A stretch of 40,646 bases of DNA from Oscillospiraceae bacterium. Its GTDB lineage: Bacteria; Bacillota; Clostridia; Oscillospirales; Ruminococcaceae. The DNA lies in the NCBI GenBank assembly GCA_024404875.1, contig JAKSPK010000021.1:1-40646 (forward strand), given 5' to 3'. The translations under genes and the position numbers were made by a program. Positions 25,162 through 33,624 of the stretch are shown piece after piece; position 1 is the first letter of the stretch; every line of letters begins with the position of its first letter. Below the pieces are notes generated by a model. The model was given only the letters and a program-made list of their open reading frames with translations. It searched no databases and had not been told where the DNA came from.

Positions 25162-25746
25162 TTATTGATTCGGGTTGATGTCCTGCCAGTAGGCCCTGAG
25201 GTACTCCAAGCCCGACCAGACCGTCAGCGCTGCCGCAATCCAGAACATCACTGCGAGTATGATATCTATGATGCGCTCTGTACCATGGCTGTTCTGCATA
25301 CCGAACAACTGAAAATCAAAGAAGATTGTCTGCCAGAGCAGCGCCGCCACGATCGCGACCATTGTGAATGCCGTTTTCGCCTTGCCCGCAAAGCTCGCCG
25401 GCACGACCGTCCCTTTGTTTGCGACAACCAGCCGCAGCGCGGATACCATAAACTCTCTGCCGATGATCAGCAGGAACGGCGCGATGTGAAGCCGCTGCTG
25501 CTGCAAAAAGCAGGAGAGCGCCGACACGACCAGCACCTTATCCGCCAGCGGATCAAGAAACTTTCCAAAATTCGTAATCAGATGGTTTTTCCGCGCCAGA
25601 TATCCGTCGATCGCATCCGTGACCGCTGCGGTCAGAAAAATGATCGTTGCCAGAAGATAATGCCAAGAGATATCCCAGTAATACAGCGCAACAAACAACG
25701 GCACCAGCAGTACCCGCGTCAATGTCAGCTTATTCGGCGTATTCAA
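25162..25746 (-). CDS. pgsA: CDP-diacylglycerol-glycerol-3-phosphate phosphatidyltransferase
   Basis: A 194-aa integral membrane enzyme. The CDP-alcohol phosphatidyltransferase motif is complete: Asp44, Asp47-Gly48, Ala51-Arg52, Gly61, Asp65 and Asp69 (DAIDGYLARK then GKFLDPLAD). Several hydrophobic helices surround it. It makes phosphatidylglycerol phosphate from CDP-diacylglycerol, the first step to phosphatidylglycerol. The start is TTG at 25746, overlapping the rimO stop (TTGA) with GAGGTG 8 bases upstream. The rimO-pgsA order is common in Firmicutes. Confidence 0.95.
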   Translation of the reverse strand: MNTPNKLTLTRVLLVPLFVALYYWDISWHYLLATIIFLTAAVTDAIDGYLARKNHLITNFGKFLDPLADKVLVVSALSCFLQQQRLHIAPFLLIIGREFMVSALRLVVANKGTVVPASFAGKAKTAFTMVAIVAALLWQTIFFDFQLFGMQNSHGTERIIDIILAVMFWIAAALTVWSGLEYLRAYWQDINPNQ

Positions 25747-27074
25747 CGGTCTTTCACCTCACCAAGTAAATCATAGTCATCAACAGTCGATGTCAGCAGG
25801 ACATTTACATACTGTCCCGCACGATACTGCGTCTCCGTCCCCACAAGCCAGAGCCGTCCGTCGATATCCGGTGCGTCCGCCGCAGTCCGCGCATACCACA
25901 TTCCGGCAGCGCTGTCATAGCCCTCGATGACCGCTTCGGTCTCCGTCCCGACACGCTCCGCATTCAGCTCCGCCGCGATCTGCATCTGCTGCTCCATAAG
26001 CAGATCGGCGCGGTGCTGCCGCAGTGCCGGCTCGACCTGATTGGTCATGCGCGCAGCCGGTGTACCCTCCTCCTCGGAATAGGCAAAGCAGCCCATCCGC
26101 TCAAAGCGCATTTCCTGCACAAATTCCGCCAGCTCCGTGAACTGTTCGTCGGTCTCGCCGGGAAATCCGACAAGCAGCGTTGTTCGCAGCGTGATACCGG
26201 GAATGCGCGTCCGCAGCTTCCGGAACAGTCCGCGCAGCATCTCTGCATCGCATTTTCGGCGCATATTTTTTAGCACCTCTGCATTGCAGTGCTGCACAGG
26301 GATGTCAAGATACTTCACAATCTTCGGCTCATCTGCGACCACATCAATGATCTCATCCGAAATGCGCTCCGGATAGCAATACAGCACACGGATCCAGCGG
26401 AAGCCGTCAATGCGGCAGAGCGCACGCAGCAACTCCGGCAGCTTCTGTTCGCAGTAAAGATCCTCGCCGTAGCGCGTGGTATCCTGTGCGATGACGATCA
26501 GCTCAGTAACGCCGTTCTCCGCAAGCGCACGCGCTTCTGTGAGCAGATCTTCCATCGGCACCGAGCGATATTTGCCGCGGATCGCCGGAATCGCACAATA
26601 GGTGCAGCCGTTCGAGCAGCCCTCCGCAATCTTGAGATACGCAAAAAAGGGAAGCGTTGCGACAATGCGTCTGCCGGTCAGCGGCATATCGCATTTCGGA
26701 GCAAAACGCGTAATGCGTTCGCCCGCAGTCACTTCATTCAGCACACGCACGATCTCAGGCTGATCGCCGATACCGATGACGGCATCGGCCTCCGGAAACT
26801 GCTCCGCGACTTCCTCACGATAGCGCTCCGCAAGACAGCCCGTGACAATCAGCTTTTTCAGGCTGCCGGATTCCTTCAGCTGCGCCAGCTCAAGGATCGT
26901 GTCAATCGCCTCTTCTTTTGCGGACTGGATAAATCCGCAGGTATTCACGATCGCGATATCCGCCTCTGCGGGATCGGCTGTCAGGACATAGCCGCCGGCA
27001 CGCAGCGCGGCCAGCATCCGCTCAGAATCCACTAAGTTCTTGGCACAGCCAAGTGATACGATACTAACGATCAT
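25743..27074 (-). CDS. rimO: Ribosomal protein S12 methylthiotransferase RimO
   Basis: A 443-aa radical-SAM methylthiotransferase. N-terminal cluster cysteines are Cys10 (LGCAKN), Cys46 (NTCGFI) and Cys80 (TGCLAER). The radical SAM cysteines are Cys153, Cys157 and Cys160 (CSNGCTYC). A C-terminal TRAM domain occupies about the last 65 residues. SLGCAKNLVDSE and AIRGKYRS favour RimO over MiaB. It methylthiolates an Asp of ribosomal protein S12. The start is ATG 27074, preceded by GGGGGAGC; the longer frame upstream is not needed. It is 83 bases after recX. Confidence 0.95.
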   Translation of the reverse strand: MIVSIVSLGCAKNLVDSERMLAALRAGGYVLTADPAEADIAIVNTCGFIQSAKEEAIDTILELAQLKESGSLKKLIVTGCLAERYREEVAEQFPEADAVIGIGDQPEIVRVLNEVTAGERITRFAPKCDMPLTGRRIVATLPFFAYLKIAEGCSNGCTYCAIPAIRGKYRSVPMEDLLTEARALAENGVTELIVIAQDTTRYGEDLYCEQKLPELLRALCRIDGFRWIRVLYCYPERISDEIIDVVADEPKIVKYLDIPVQHCNAEVLKNMRRKCDAEMLRGLFRKLRTRIPGITLRTTLLVGFPGETDEQFTELAEFVQEMRFERMGCFAYSEEEGTPAARMTNQVEPALRQHRADLLMEQQMQIAAELNAERVGTETEAVIEGYDSAAGMWYARTAADAPDIDGRLWLVGTETQYRAGQYVNVLLTSTVDDYDLLGEVKDR

Positions 27075-27157
27075 AAGCTCCCCCGTTTGTTTCTGCGGCC
27101 TGCACCCGGGCATAGCCGTTCTGATACTGCTTATCCGCGCCGAATGCGGCAAGCTCA

Positions 27158-27811
27158 TCATATTTCATCCCCGGAAATCTCCTCCAGCCATGCGTAATAA
27201 TCCTCGACCGCATAGCGGATCTGCTGATAGCTGTAGCCGCGCCGGACAAGTGCCGCCGTGACCTTTTCCGTTGCTTTGCGGTCATCGGGATCGGTCAGAT
27301 TCCGCGCATATTTCTTTTGAAGCAGCTCCAGAAGCTGTGCAGAGATCTTCTCTGCATCATCATATGCAGCGAGTGCTTCATCAATATCCGTCTGCGAAAG
27401 GCCGCGGTGCCGCATTTCAAATTCCGCGCGGCGAATCCCGTATTTCTTCCCCTCGATATAGTGCCGCGCAAGCTGCTCGGCATAAAGGGCGTCATTGACA
27501 AAACCGTAGCGCGTGAGCTTTTCAAGCGCCGCGAGAACGGCATCCTCCTGCGCGTTCGGCGCCGCAATCAGCTTATCATACAGTTCGCGGTAGGAGTATC
27601 CGCGCTTTTCCAATAGATAAAGCCCGTACTCATAAGCACGGTGCTCTGCGGCACGGCAGCGGAGATCTGCAATACGGTCTTCATCAAGATCATCACCTGA
27701 ACGCAGAAATTCTGACTGCACCAGATCTGCGTGCAGCCAGAGTCTCTGTTCTTCTTCCAGTATGATCTCAAAGAGTTTGCCCTTTGCCGGGCGGATTTCC
27801 GTGATTTTCAT
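27158..27811 (-). CDS. recX: RecX regulatory protein
   Basis: 217 aa. The protein is built of RecX three-helix repeats; recognisable parts are LEKRGYSYRELYDKL, KLTRYGFVNDALYAEQLARHYI and EMRHRGLSQTDIDEAL. RecX binds and modulates RecA filaments. It starts at ATG 27811, 9 bases after the recA stop, with a ribosome binding site inside the end of recA. The recA-recX pairing supports the call. Confidence 0.93.
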   Translation of the reverse strand: MKITEIRPAKGKLFEIILEEEQRLWLHADLVQSEFLRSGDDLDEDRIADLRCRAAEHRAYEYGLYLLEKRGYSYRELYDKLIAAPNAQEDAVLAALEKLTRYGFVNDALYAEQLARHYIEGKKYGIRRAEFEMRHRGLSQTDIDEALAAYDDAEKISAQLLELLQKKYARNLTDPDDRKATEKVTAALVRRGYSYQQIRYAVEDYYAWLEEISGDEI

Positions 27812-27820
27812 GCTGCAGGA

Positions 27821-29005
27821 TTATTCCTCCGGTGCGAATTCCTCAAAATCCTCATCTGTATCACCGGCAGCATCCAGCGCGGCACCTGTCTCCGCGACGG
27901 CCTGATCCGCTTTCGCCTTCGCATCGGAAACAGCGGCTGCCTTTTTGTTCTTCTTGGATGCAAGCACCAGTTCGTCTTTCTGCTCCATGATCTTCCGTTC
28001 GACCTCCTTCGCGAAGTCAGGCTCGTTTTCGAGGATGACCTTGACGGCATCTCTGCCCTGACCAAGCTTACGGTCACCGTAGCTGAACCATGAACCGCTC
28101 TTGTGAATGATATCGAGATCAGTGGCCAGATCCAGCACCTCGCCCAGACGGGAGATACCCTGGCCGTACATCATGTCGAATTCACACTCCTTGAACGGCG
28201 GCGCGACCTTGTTCTTGACGATTTTGACGCGCGTGCGGTTTCCGATGACATTTGCGCCATCCTTGATTGCCTCGCCCTTGCGCACTTCCATGCGGACGGA
28301 TGCGTAAAATTTCAGAGCGCGGCCGCCGGTCGTGGTCTCCGGATTGCCGTACATGACGCCGATCTTCTCGCGCACCTGATTGATAAAGATCGCAACGCAG
28401 TTGGATTTGGAGATAACAGGCGTCAGCTTGCGCATGGCCTGCGACATCAGTCTTGCGAGCATACCGACATGGGAATCGCCCATTTCGCCCTCGATCTCTG
28501 CACGCGTTGTCATGGCTGCGACCGAGTCGATGACCAGCACATCAATCGCGCCGGAGCGGACGAGTGCCTCCGCGATCTCCAGTGCCTGCTCTCCGCTGTC
28601 CGGCTGTGAGATCAGCAAATCGTCGATCTTGACACCGAGTGCCTGCGCATAGACGGGATCAAGCGCGTGCTCGACATCAATAAACGCTGCCTCACCGCCA
28701 AGCTTCTGTGCCTCGGCAATGATCTGGAGCGCAACGGTCGTCTTGCCGGAACTTTCCGGTCCGTAGATCTCGACGATTCTGCCGCGCGGCACACCACCGA
28801 TGCCGAGTGCCATATCCAGCGAAAGCGAGCCTGTCGAGACCGACTGCACATTCTGAACGGTATTCTGGCCGAGCCGCATAATCGCGCCCGCGCCGTACTG
28901 TTTCTCGATCTGCGCGATCGCATTCTTCAGTGCTTTCTCGCGCTCCTCCTTCGTCGCCGGAATGACCAGCCCGATATTCTTCTTTTTCAGTTCTGCCTTT
29001 GCCAT
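27821..29005 (-). CDS. recA: Recombinase RecA
   Basis: A 394-aa RecA. Walker [10 protein letters not shown] is at 82-90, and [21 protein letters not shown] (given here as INQVREKIG and GNPETTTGG) contains loop L2 nearby. The C-terminus is acidic ([11 protein letters not shown]), which normally restrains DNA binding. It carries out strand exchange and triggers LexA self-cleavage. ATG 29005 follows AAAGGAAC; the 22 extra codons upstream in the frame start in the promoter and are not translated. No lexA gene is in the window. Confidence 0.97.
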   Translation of the reverse strand: MAKAELKKKNIGLVIPATKEEREKALKNAIAQIEKQYGAGAIMRLGQNTVQNVQSVSTGSLSLDMALGIGGVPRGRIVEIYGPESSGKTTVALQIIAEAQKLGGEAAFIDVEHALDPVYAQALGVKIDDLLISQPDSGEQALEIAEALVRSGAIDVLVIDSVAAMTTRAEIEGEMGDSHVGMLARLMSQAMRKLTPVISKSNCVAIFINQVREKIGVMYGNPETTTGGRALKFYASVRMEVRKGEAIKDGANVIGNRTRVKIVKNKVAPPFKECEFDMMYGQGISRLGEVLDLATDLDIIHKSGSWFSYGDRKLGQGRDAVKVILENEPDFAKEVERKIMEQKDELVLASKKNKKAAAVSDAKAKADQAVAETGAALDAAGDTDEDFEEFAPEE

Positions 29006-29059
29006 TGATCTGTTCCTTTCTGAGTCTGTGTTTTCCGCTTCTCTCTGCGGTTCACCTGT

Positions 29060-29080
29060 ATTATAGCACATCAGATGTTC
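29060..29080 (-). promoter_or_regulatory. recA promoter with short palindrome
   Basis: TGTGC-TATAAT is on the minus strand (TATAAT 29065-29060). There is no good -35 at 17 bases, so the extended -10 must carry recognition. ACATC-A-GATGT (29068-29078) is a perfect small palindrome just upstream of the -10 and could bind a regulator. It lies within the end of prmC. Confidence 0.55.
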
Positions 29081-29913
29081 AGATCGGATACATCTGAATG
29101 ATTCTGCAGGGAATGATTTCTGCCAAGGACAACGCGGGGATTTCCGCCGAGATCACGGAGAATCTCCGTCTCACGGAAACCGTTTTCCACAAGAATATCC
29201 CGCACCGCACTGGTCTGTGTGCATCCGGTCTCAAAGACGAACAGTCCGCCGTCTTTCAGTGCACCGCGCCAGAGCGCCGTAATCCTGCGGTAGAAATCCA
29301 GACCATCCGCGCCGCCGTACAGCGCCAGCGCCGGTTCATACCGGACCTCCGCCTGCAGATTCTGCATATCTTCTGCCGTCAGATACGGCGGGTTGCAAAC
29401 AACCGCCGCAAGTCCGTGATACCGCGCAGCCGTTTCCGCGGCAAGAACATCGGCACATTCCGTCCGCATATTGTGTGCACCGTTCAGAACGATATTCTTT
29501 TCCGCGTATTGCAGTGCCTGTCCGCTGATGTCAATGCCGGTGAACTGCGTCAGCGGCATATGCGCAGCCAGTGCCAGCGCGATGCAGCCGCTTCCAGTGC
29601 AAAGATCGGCAATCTGCTGTCCGGCGGCATCCGACATCCGCATCAGCACGGCATCAACCAGCGTTTCCGTATCGGCACGCGGGATCAGTACCCCCTCGCC
29701 GACGCAGAACGGCAGCCCGTAAAATTCCCATGTACCGAGCAGATACTGCAGCGGCTCATGCTTTGCGCGCCGCTCCGCGATTTCCAGCGCTGCCGCTTCC
29801 GATGTGGCATCTTCTGTGATCCATTTTGCTTCCAGCTCTGCATCTTCTATGCCGCCCGCACGGAGCATTTTCACCAGCCTGCGCAGCAGCATTGGATTCA
29901 TCTGTTTCATCAT
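29071..29913 (-). CDS. prmC: Peptide chain release factor N5-glutamine methyltransferase PrmC
   Basis: A 280-aa SAM-dependent methyltransferase. The helical N-terminal domain is followed by [11 protein letters not shown] (SAM-binding motif I, 103-113) and the catalytic NPPY at 174-177. It methylates the Gln of the GGQ loop in release factors. Its ATG overlaps by 4 bases the stop of a possible 38-aa open frame. prfA, a frequent neighbour, is not here. Confidence 0.95.
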   Translation of the reverse strand: MMKQMNPMLLRRLVKMLRAGGIEDAELEAKWITEDATSEAAALEIAERRAKHEPLQYLLGTWEFYGLPFCVGEGVLIPRADTETLVDAVLMRMSDAAGQQIADLCTGSGCIALALAAHMPLTQFTGIDISGQALQYAEKNIVLNGAHNMRTECADVLAAETAARYHGLAAVVCNPPYLTAEDMQNLQAEVRYEPALALYGGADGLDFYRRITALWRGALKDGGLFVFETGCTQTSAVRDILVENGFRETEILRDLGGNPRVVLGRNHSLQNHSDVSDLNI

Positions 29914-30026
29914 TCACTTTCCGCTCGGAGGAAATGCTTTCCGCAGCAGTCACGGCGATGCAGATCAACCTGATAAAAAGCATTATTCCCGATCGGATCC
30001 GGATGATATCTGAATTTCGAAAACAC
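29910..30026 (-). CDS. Candidate 38-aa small protein coupled to prmC
   Basis: An open frame from GTG 30026 to TGA 29910, preceded by AAAGGAG with ideal 8-base spacing. It ends in an ATGA overlap with prmC, as genuinely coupled genes do. The peptide starts (f)MFSKFRYHPDPIGNNAF and ends [12 protein letters not shown]. It is His-, Asp- and Arg-rich with a Cys-Cys pair. It fills most of the 160-base gap between the YqhQ-like gene and prmC. I recognise no family. It could instead be a leader frame that only serves to bring ribosomes to prmC. Confidence 0.45.
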   Translation of the reverse strand: MFSKFRYHPDPIGNNAFYQVDLHRRDCCGKHFLRAESE

Positions 30027-30075
30027 TCCGCATTCTCCTTTCACAGCGCATCGCAGCTCCGCCGCGGCTGTCGGT

Positions 30076-31299
30076 TCACCACTCGTCATCCTCCATATGT
30101 TCGGGGATGCAGGGCTCCATGGCCGCAATCGCGCATTCGATCTGCGAAGCATCCGGTTCTCTCGTTGTGATGCGCTGCATCCAGAGACCCGGCGCGGAAA
30201 GGATGCGCGTGCAGACATTATCATAGCGGCCGGCCAGCCGGATCAGCTCATAGCTCGCGCCCATGATGAGCGGCAGCTGCATAAAGCCGAACAGCACACG
30301 CGGCAGCACCTCCGTATACGGATTGAAGCAGCCGAAGAAAATGCTGATGAGCAGCACAAGGAAGATGAAGCTTGTTCCGCAGCGCGGGTGGAACCGGCTC
30401 TGTTTCTTCACATTTTCGACCGTCAGCGGGAGCGCTGCCTCAAAGCAGGCGATCGTCTTATGCTCTGCGCCGTGATATTCATATGTCCGGCGAATACTCT
30501 TGCCCTTGCCGGTCAGCCACATATACAGCACAAAGAGGATGATCTTGACCAAACCCTCCGCACAGGATTTCACGATCCTGTTATCCGTCAGCGGCTTGAT
30601 CCATGAGACAACAAGCTTCGGCAGGTACATAAACAGACCGATCGCAATGCCGATGCCGATGATCATCGCAAGCACCATAACTGCGCCCATAATCTTGTCG
30701 CCAAGCTTCTCCTCCAGCCATTCCTCGAATTTGCTTGGCTCCTCATAGTCATAATGCTCCGAGGCCTGCTGCAGATAATCCCAGCGCTTTGCGATTGTTT
30801 CGGCATCGGGACGGCCTGCAGGCTGATAGGATTTATCCGCCTTCGCCTTTTCCTTTTCGGCCTTTTCGCGTTCATCGGGATACCATGCGGCGAATTTTGC
30901 AAACTGCTCCTCTGCGGGCAGCTTGTCGATCTTTTCATGCTTTTTCCATGCGCAGAAATCGTCCACTTCCTCGTCAAACTGCTTTTCTGCGGATTTCATC
31001 ATGCAGCGGTAGCCGTCCACCATCGACATCACGAAATTCACGCAGCCGCGCAGCAGCGGGATGCGGTTATACCATTTCCGGACTACGCGCTGTTTTCCGG
31101 TTTTCGGATCCGTCTCAAAATTTGCAGGGAGATCCCATGTTTCAAGGTCGATCTCTCCGTTCGGCAGACGACAGGCCATTGCGCCGCGGAATGCGCCCTT
31201 CATCATGACGCCCTCGATCAGCGCCTGTCCGCCGATCTTCGATTTATGTGCATATTCAGCTTTGGCAGCCTGCTGCTGCATGTTTTCACTATCAGCCAA
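30076..31299 (-). CDS. DUF1385 (YqhQ-like) membrane protein
   Basis: 407 aa. The family signature is clear: KIGGQALIEGVMMKG near the N-terminus, YHGAEHKTIACFE and FHPRCGTSFIFLV in the C-terminal half. At least two hydrophobic spans precede these (about 215-240 and 265-285) and two follow. A charged insert rich in Lys and Glu lies in the middle. YqhQ proteins are common near prmC and prfA in Firmicutes; their function is not established. The start is probably TTG at 31299, with GGAAAGGAAG 9 bases upstream, rather than ATG 31281 inside the frame. Confidence 0.9.
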   Translation of the reverse strand: MADSENMQQQAAKAEYAHKSKIGGQALIEGVMMKGAFRGAMACRLPNGEIDLETWDLPANFETDPKTGKQRVVRKWYNRIPLLRGCVNFVMSMVDGYRCMMKSAEKQFDEEVDDFCAWKKHEKIDKLPAEEQFAKFAAWYPDEREKAEKEKAKADKSYQPAGRPDAETIAKRWDYLQQASEHYDYEEPSKFEEWLEEKLGDKIMGAVMVLAMIIGIGIAIGLFMYLPKLVVSWIKPLTDNRIVKSCAEGLVKIILFVLYMWLTGKGKSIRRTYEYHGAEHKTIACFEAALPLTVENVKKQSRFHPRCGTSFIFLVLLISIFFGCFNPYTEVLPRVLFGFMQLPLIMGASYELIRLAGRYDNVCTRILSAPGLWMQRITTREPDASQIECAIAAMEPCIPEHMEDDEW

Positions 31300-31425
31300 A
31301 GATTGTTCTTCCTTTCCTGCCAGATCTCCCGGCGAATTCTTGAAGCAGCGCAATCCCGCCGCAAAGTGCAAATTCTGTCAGTATTCGCTGATGATACATC
31401 AATATGTGCATGCGAACCGGTGCGG

Positions 31426-32865
31426 TCAGCCCTGCTTGGCTGCATCCTTCGCCGGAAGCGTAATCGTAACCGTCGTACCGACGCCCTCCTCGCTGTCGAT
31501 CTCCAGCGAACCGTTGTGCATGGAGACGATCTCGTCAGCGACCGCGAGTCCGATGCCGGAACCGCGGCGGGTATGATTCGGCTTATAGAATTTCGTTTTG
31601 ACCTTGCTTAAATCAGATTCCTTGATGCCGCATCCGCTGTCCTGCACGGTTACGCGGACGGCACGGCCTTCATCGGCGGCATCTGCCGTGATATAAACAT
31701 GTCCGCCTGCATCCGAATATTTGATCGCGTTGTCGATGATGTTGATAAACACCTGCCGGACGCGGTTCTTGTCGCCATAGACAAAGGGCAGCATTTCCGG
31801 CTCCTCATACAGCACGCTGATCTGATCCTTCTTGGCGCGCTCCATATAGATGAGAACGGCGTCGCCCAGCTCTGCCAGAACATCCAGTGTGCCCATCTGC
31901 AGCGTGAAGTGACCGCTCTGCATCCGCGAGAAGTCAAGCAGCTCCTCAACCATTTCAGAAAGACGCTCTGTCTCGCCGACAATAATATGCAGCCCTTTCC
32001 GCATCATTTCCGGATCGGTGTCAGCCGGCTCATCCGCGGCCATATCGGTCAGTGTTTCCGCCCAGCCTTTGATCGCGGTCAGCGGCGTGCGCAGCTCATG
32101 GGAAACCGAGCTGATGAATTCATTCTTCATCGCTTCCGCAGCAGAAAGCTCATCAGCCATGTGGTTGATGCCGGCGCAGAGCTCGCCGATCTCGTCCTCG
32201 CTTTCCTGATTGATGCGAGCGGAGAAATCGCCCTGCGCAAATTTTTCGGTATTCGTGTTAATCTCACGGATCGGGCGCAGGATCGAGCCGACGAAATAGA
32301 GGTCGGAAAGCCCCAGCAGCACCAGCACCGCAACGGCAATCAGCGTCACAATCAGCATGAAGCCCGCAACAGTATTGTCAATGGACTCCAGCGAGGTCAC
32401 GACACGGATTGCGCTGTATTCTTCGCTGATATTCGTGATCGGCAGGCAGACCGCCATAATGCGCTCGCCGTTTGCCGTTCTGCCGGTGCTGACGCCGTAG
32501 GTCTGATCCTCCTGCATCGCATCATCATAGTCCGGCATACTGACAGCATAATCCGGCGAAAAGCCGGAGGAGGTAAGAACAATCATGCCGTCATAGTCAA
32601 TCGCCATCAGCTCCATTTTGTCCTTGTCGGAGAAGCTCTCCAGCGTACTGCGGATCTCCGCATTGAGGTTCGTTCCGGTATCGGACGCATATCGCGTCAG
32701 AACGCCGTTCACCGCGTTGATCTTCGATACCAGATATTGCCGCGCAGAATTATAGAAATAGTTCTGCACGGCATAGATCAGTGCCAGCTCAATCACAAGC
32801 AGGATCAGGACGATAACGGCGAGATTGTTTGTGATCCAGCGGCGGGTTATGCTTTTTTTCGCCAT
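31426..32865 (-). CDS. Membrane sensor histidine kinase
   Basis: 479 aa. Two transmembrane helices (about 12-35 and 167-190) flank an extracellular sensor domain of about 130 residues. A HAMP linker follows (about 190-242), then HisKA with the phospho-acceptor His256 (SVSHELRTPLTAIKG). The ATPase domain has N-box RQVFINIIDNAIKYS, DSGCGI and GIGLAVADEIV. It belongs to the WalK/PhoR-like class by layout. It is 16 bases after the response regulator gene, its obvious partner. The signal is unknown; the lipoprotein encoded two genes upstream could be an accessory sensor (inference). Confidence 0.93.
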   Translation of the reverse strand: MAKKSITRRWITNNLAVIVLILLVIELALIYAVQNYFYNSARQYLVSKINAVNGVLTRYASDTGTNLNAEIRSTLESFSDKDKMELMAIDYDGMIVLTSSGFSPDYAVSMPDYDDAMQEDQTYGVSTGRTANGERIMAVCLPITNISEEYSAIRVVTSLESIDNTVAGFMLIVTLIAVAVLVLLGLSDLYFVGSILRPIREINTNTEKFAQGDFSARINQESEDEIGELCAGINHMADELSAAEAMKNEFISSVSHELRTPLTAIKGWAETLTDMAADEPADTDPEMMRKGLHIIVGETERLSEMVEELLDFSRMQSGHFTLQMGTLDVLAELGDAVLIYMERAKKDQISVLYEEPEMLPFVYGDKNRVRQVFINIIDNAIKYSDAGGHVYITADAADEGRAVRVTVQDSGCGIKESDLSKVKTKFYKPNHTRRGSGIGLAVADEIVSMHNGSLEIDSEEGVGTTVTITLPAKDAAKQG

Positions 32866-32881
32866 GCCTGCGCTTCCTCAT

Positions 32882-33595
32882 TCAGCGGTGATTGTCGGTT
32901 TTTTCCTCCCATTTGTAGCCGTAGCCCCAGATCGTCATGATGTATCGCGGCTCGGAGGGATCATCCTCGATCTTCATGCGAAGGCGGCGGATGTTGACAT
33001 CAACGATCTTGTTGTCGCCGTAATAGCTGTCGCTCCAGACATTCGAGAGAATGCTTGCGCGGTCGAGCGCAGTATTCTTGTTTTTCAGGAAATAGGTGAG
33101 GATTTTGTATTCCACATCGGTCAGCTCGATCGGTTCTCCGTTCTTCGTGACCGTCCGGCCGTCAAGATTGATGACGAACGGGCCGGATTCCAGGATCTTC
33201 ACGCCCTCAGTGTTCATCGAATTCATAATGACTCTGCGGTAGAGCGCATCAACGCGGACGGTCAGCTCCGAGGGAGCAAAGGGCTTTGTGATATAGTCAT
33301 CAGCCTCATTCATCAGCGCATTGACCTTGTCCATTTCCTGCGCCTTCGCCGAGAGCATAATGATACCGAGCGTTTTTGATTTCTCGCGCAGTCTTTTCAG
33401 CACCGTGATGCCGTCAATGCCGGGCATCATGATATCGAGCAAAGCAATATCAAAATTGCCGTTTTCCTGCTCAAAGAGGCGAAGAGCCGCCTCGCCGCAG
33501 TCCACATCGACAACCTCATATCCGGCACGCTTCAGATTGATGACAATAAATTCGCGGATGGTCTCCTCATCCTCACAAACAAGCAGCCGCTTCAT
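32882..33595 (-). CDS. OmpR/PhoB-family response regulator
   Basis: 237 aa. The receiver domain has acidic residues Glu8 and Asp9, phospho-acceptor Asp54 (LLDIMMPG) and the conserved Lys104 (YITKPF). A C-terminal winged helix follows (LTDVEYKILTYFLKN, NIRRLRMKIEDDP, IWGYGYKW). It is the cognate regulator of the adjacent kinase. ATG 33595 is used here; TTG 33601, five bases after AAAGGAG, is an equally plausible start, adding two residues. Confidence 0.93.
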   Translation of the reverse strand: MKRLLVCEDEETIREFIVINLKRAGYEVVDVDCGEAALRLFEQENGNFDIALLDIMMPGIDGITVLKRLREKSKTLGIIMLSAKAQEMDKVNALMNEADDYITKPFAPSELTVRVDALYRRVIMNSMNTEGVKILESGPFVINLDGRTVTKNGEPIELTDVEYKILTYFLKNKNTALDRASILSNVWSDSYYGDNKIVDVNIRRLRMKIEDDPSEPRYIMTIWGYGYKWEEKTDNHR

Positions 33596-33624
33596 ATTCA
33601 AGGGCACTCCTTTCCTATTTCTTA

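Noticed and set aside
29066-29085. LexA box at recA
   Set aside because: GAAC and GTGC are present but spacing and half-site do not fit the GAAC-N4-GTTC consensus.
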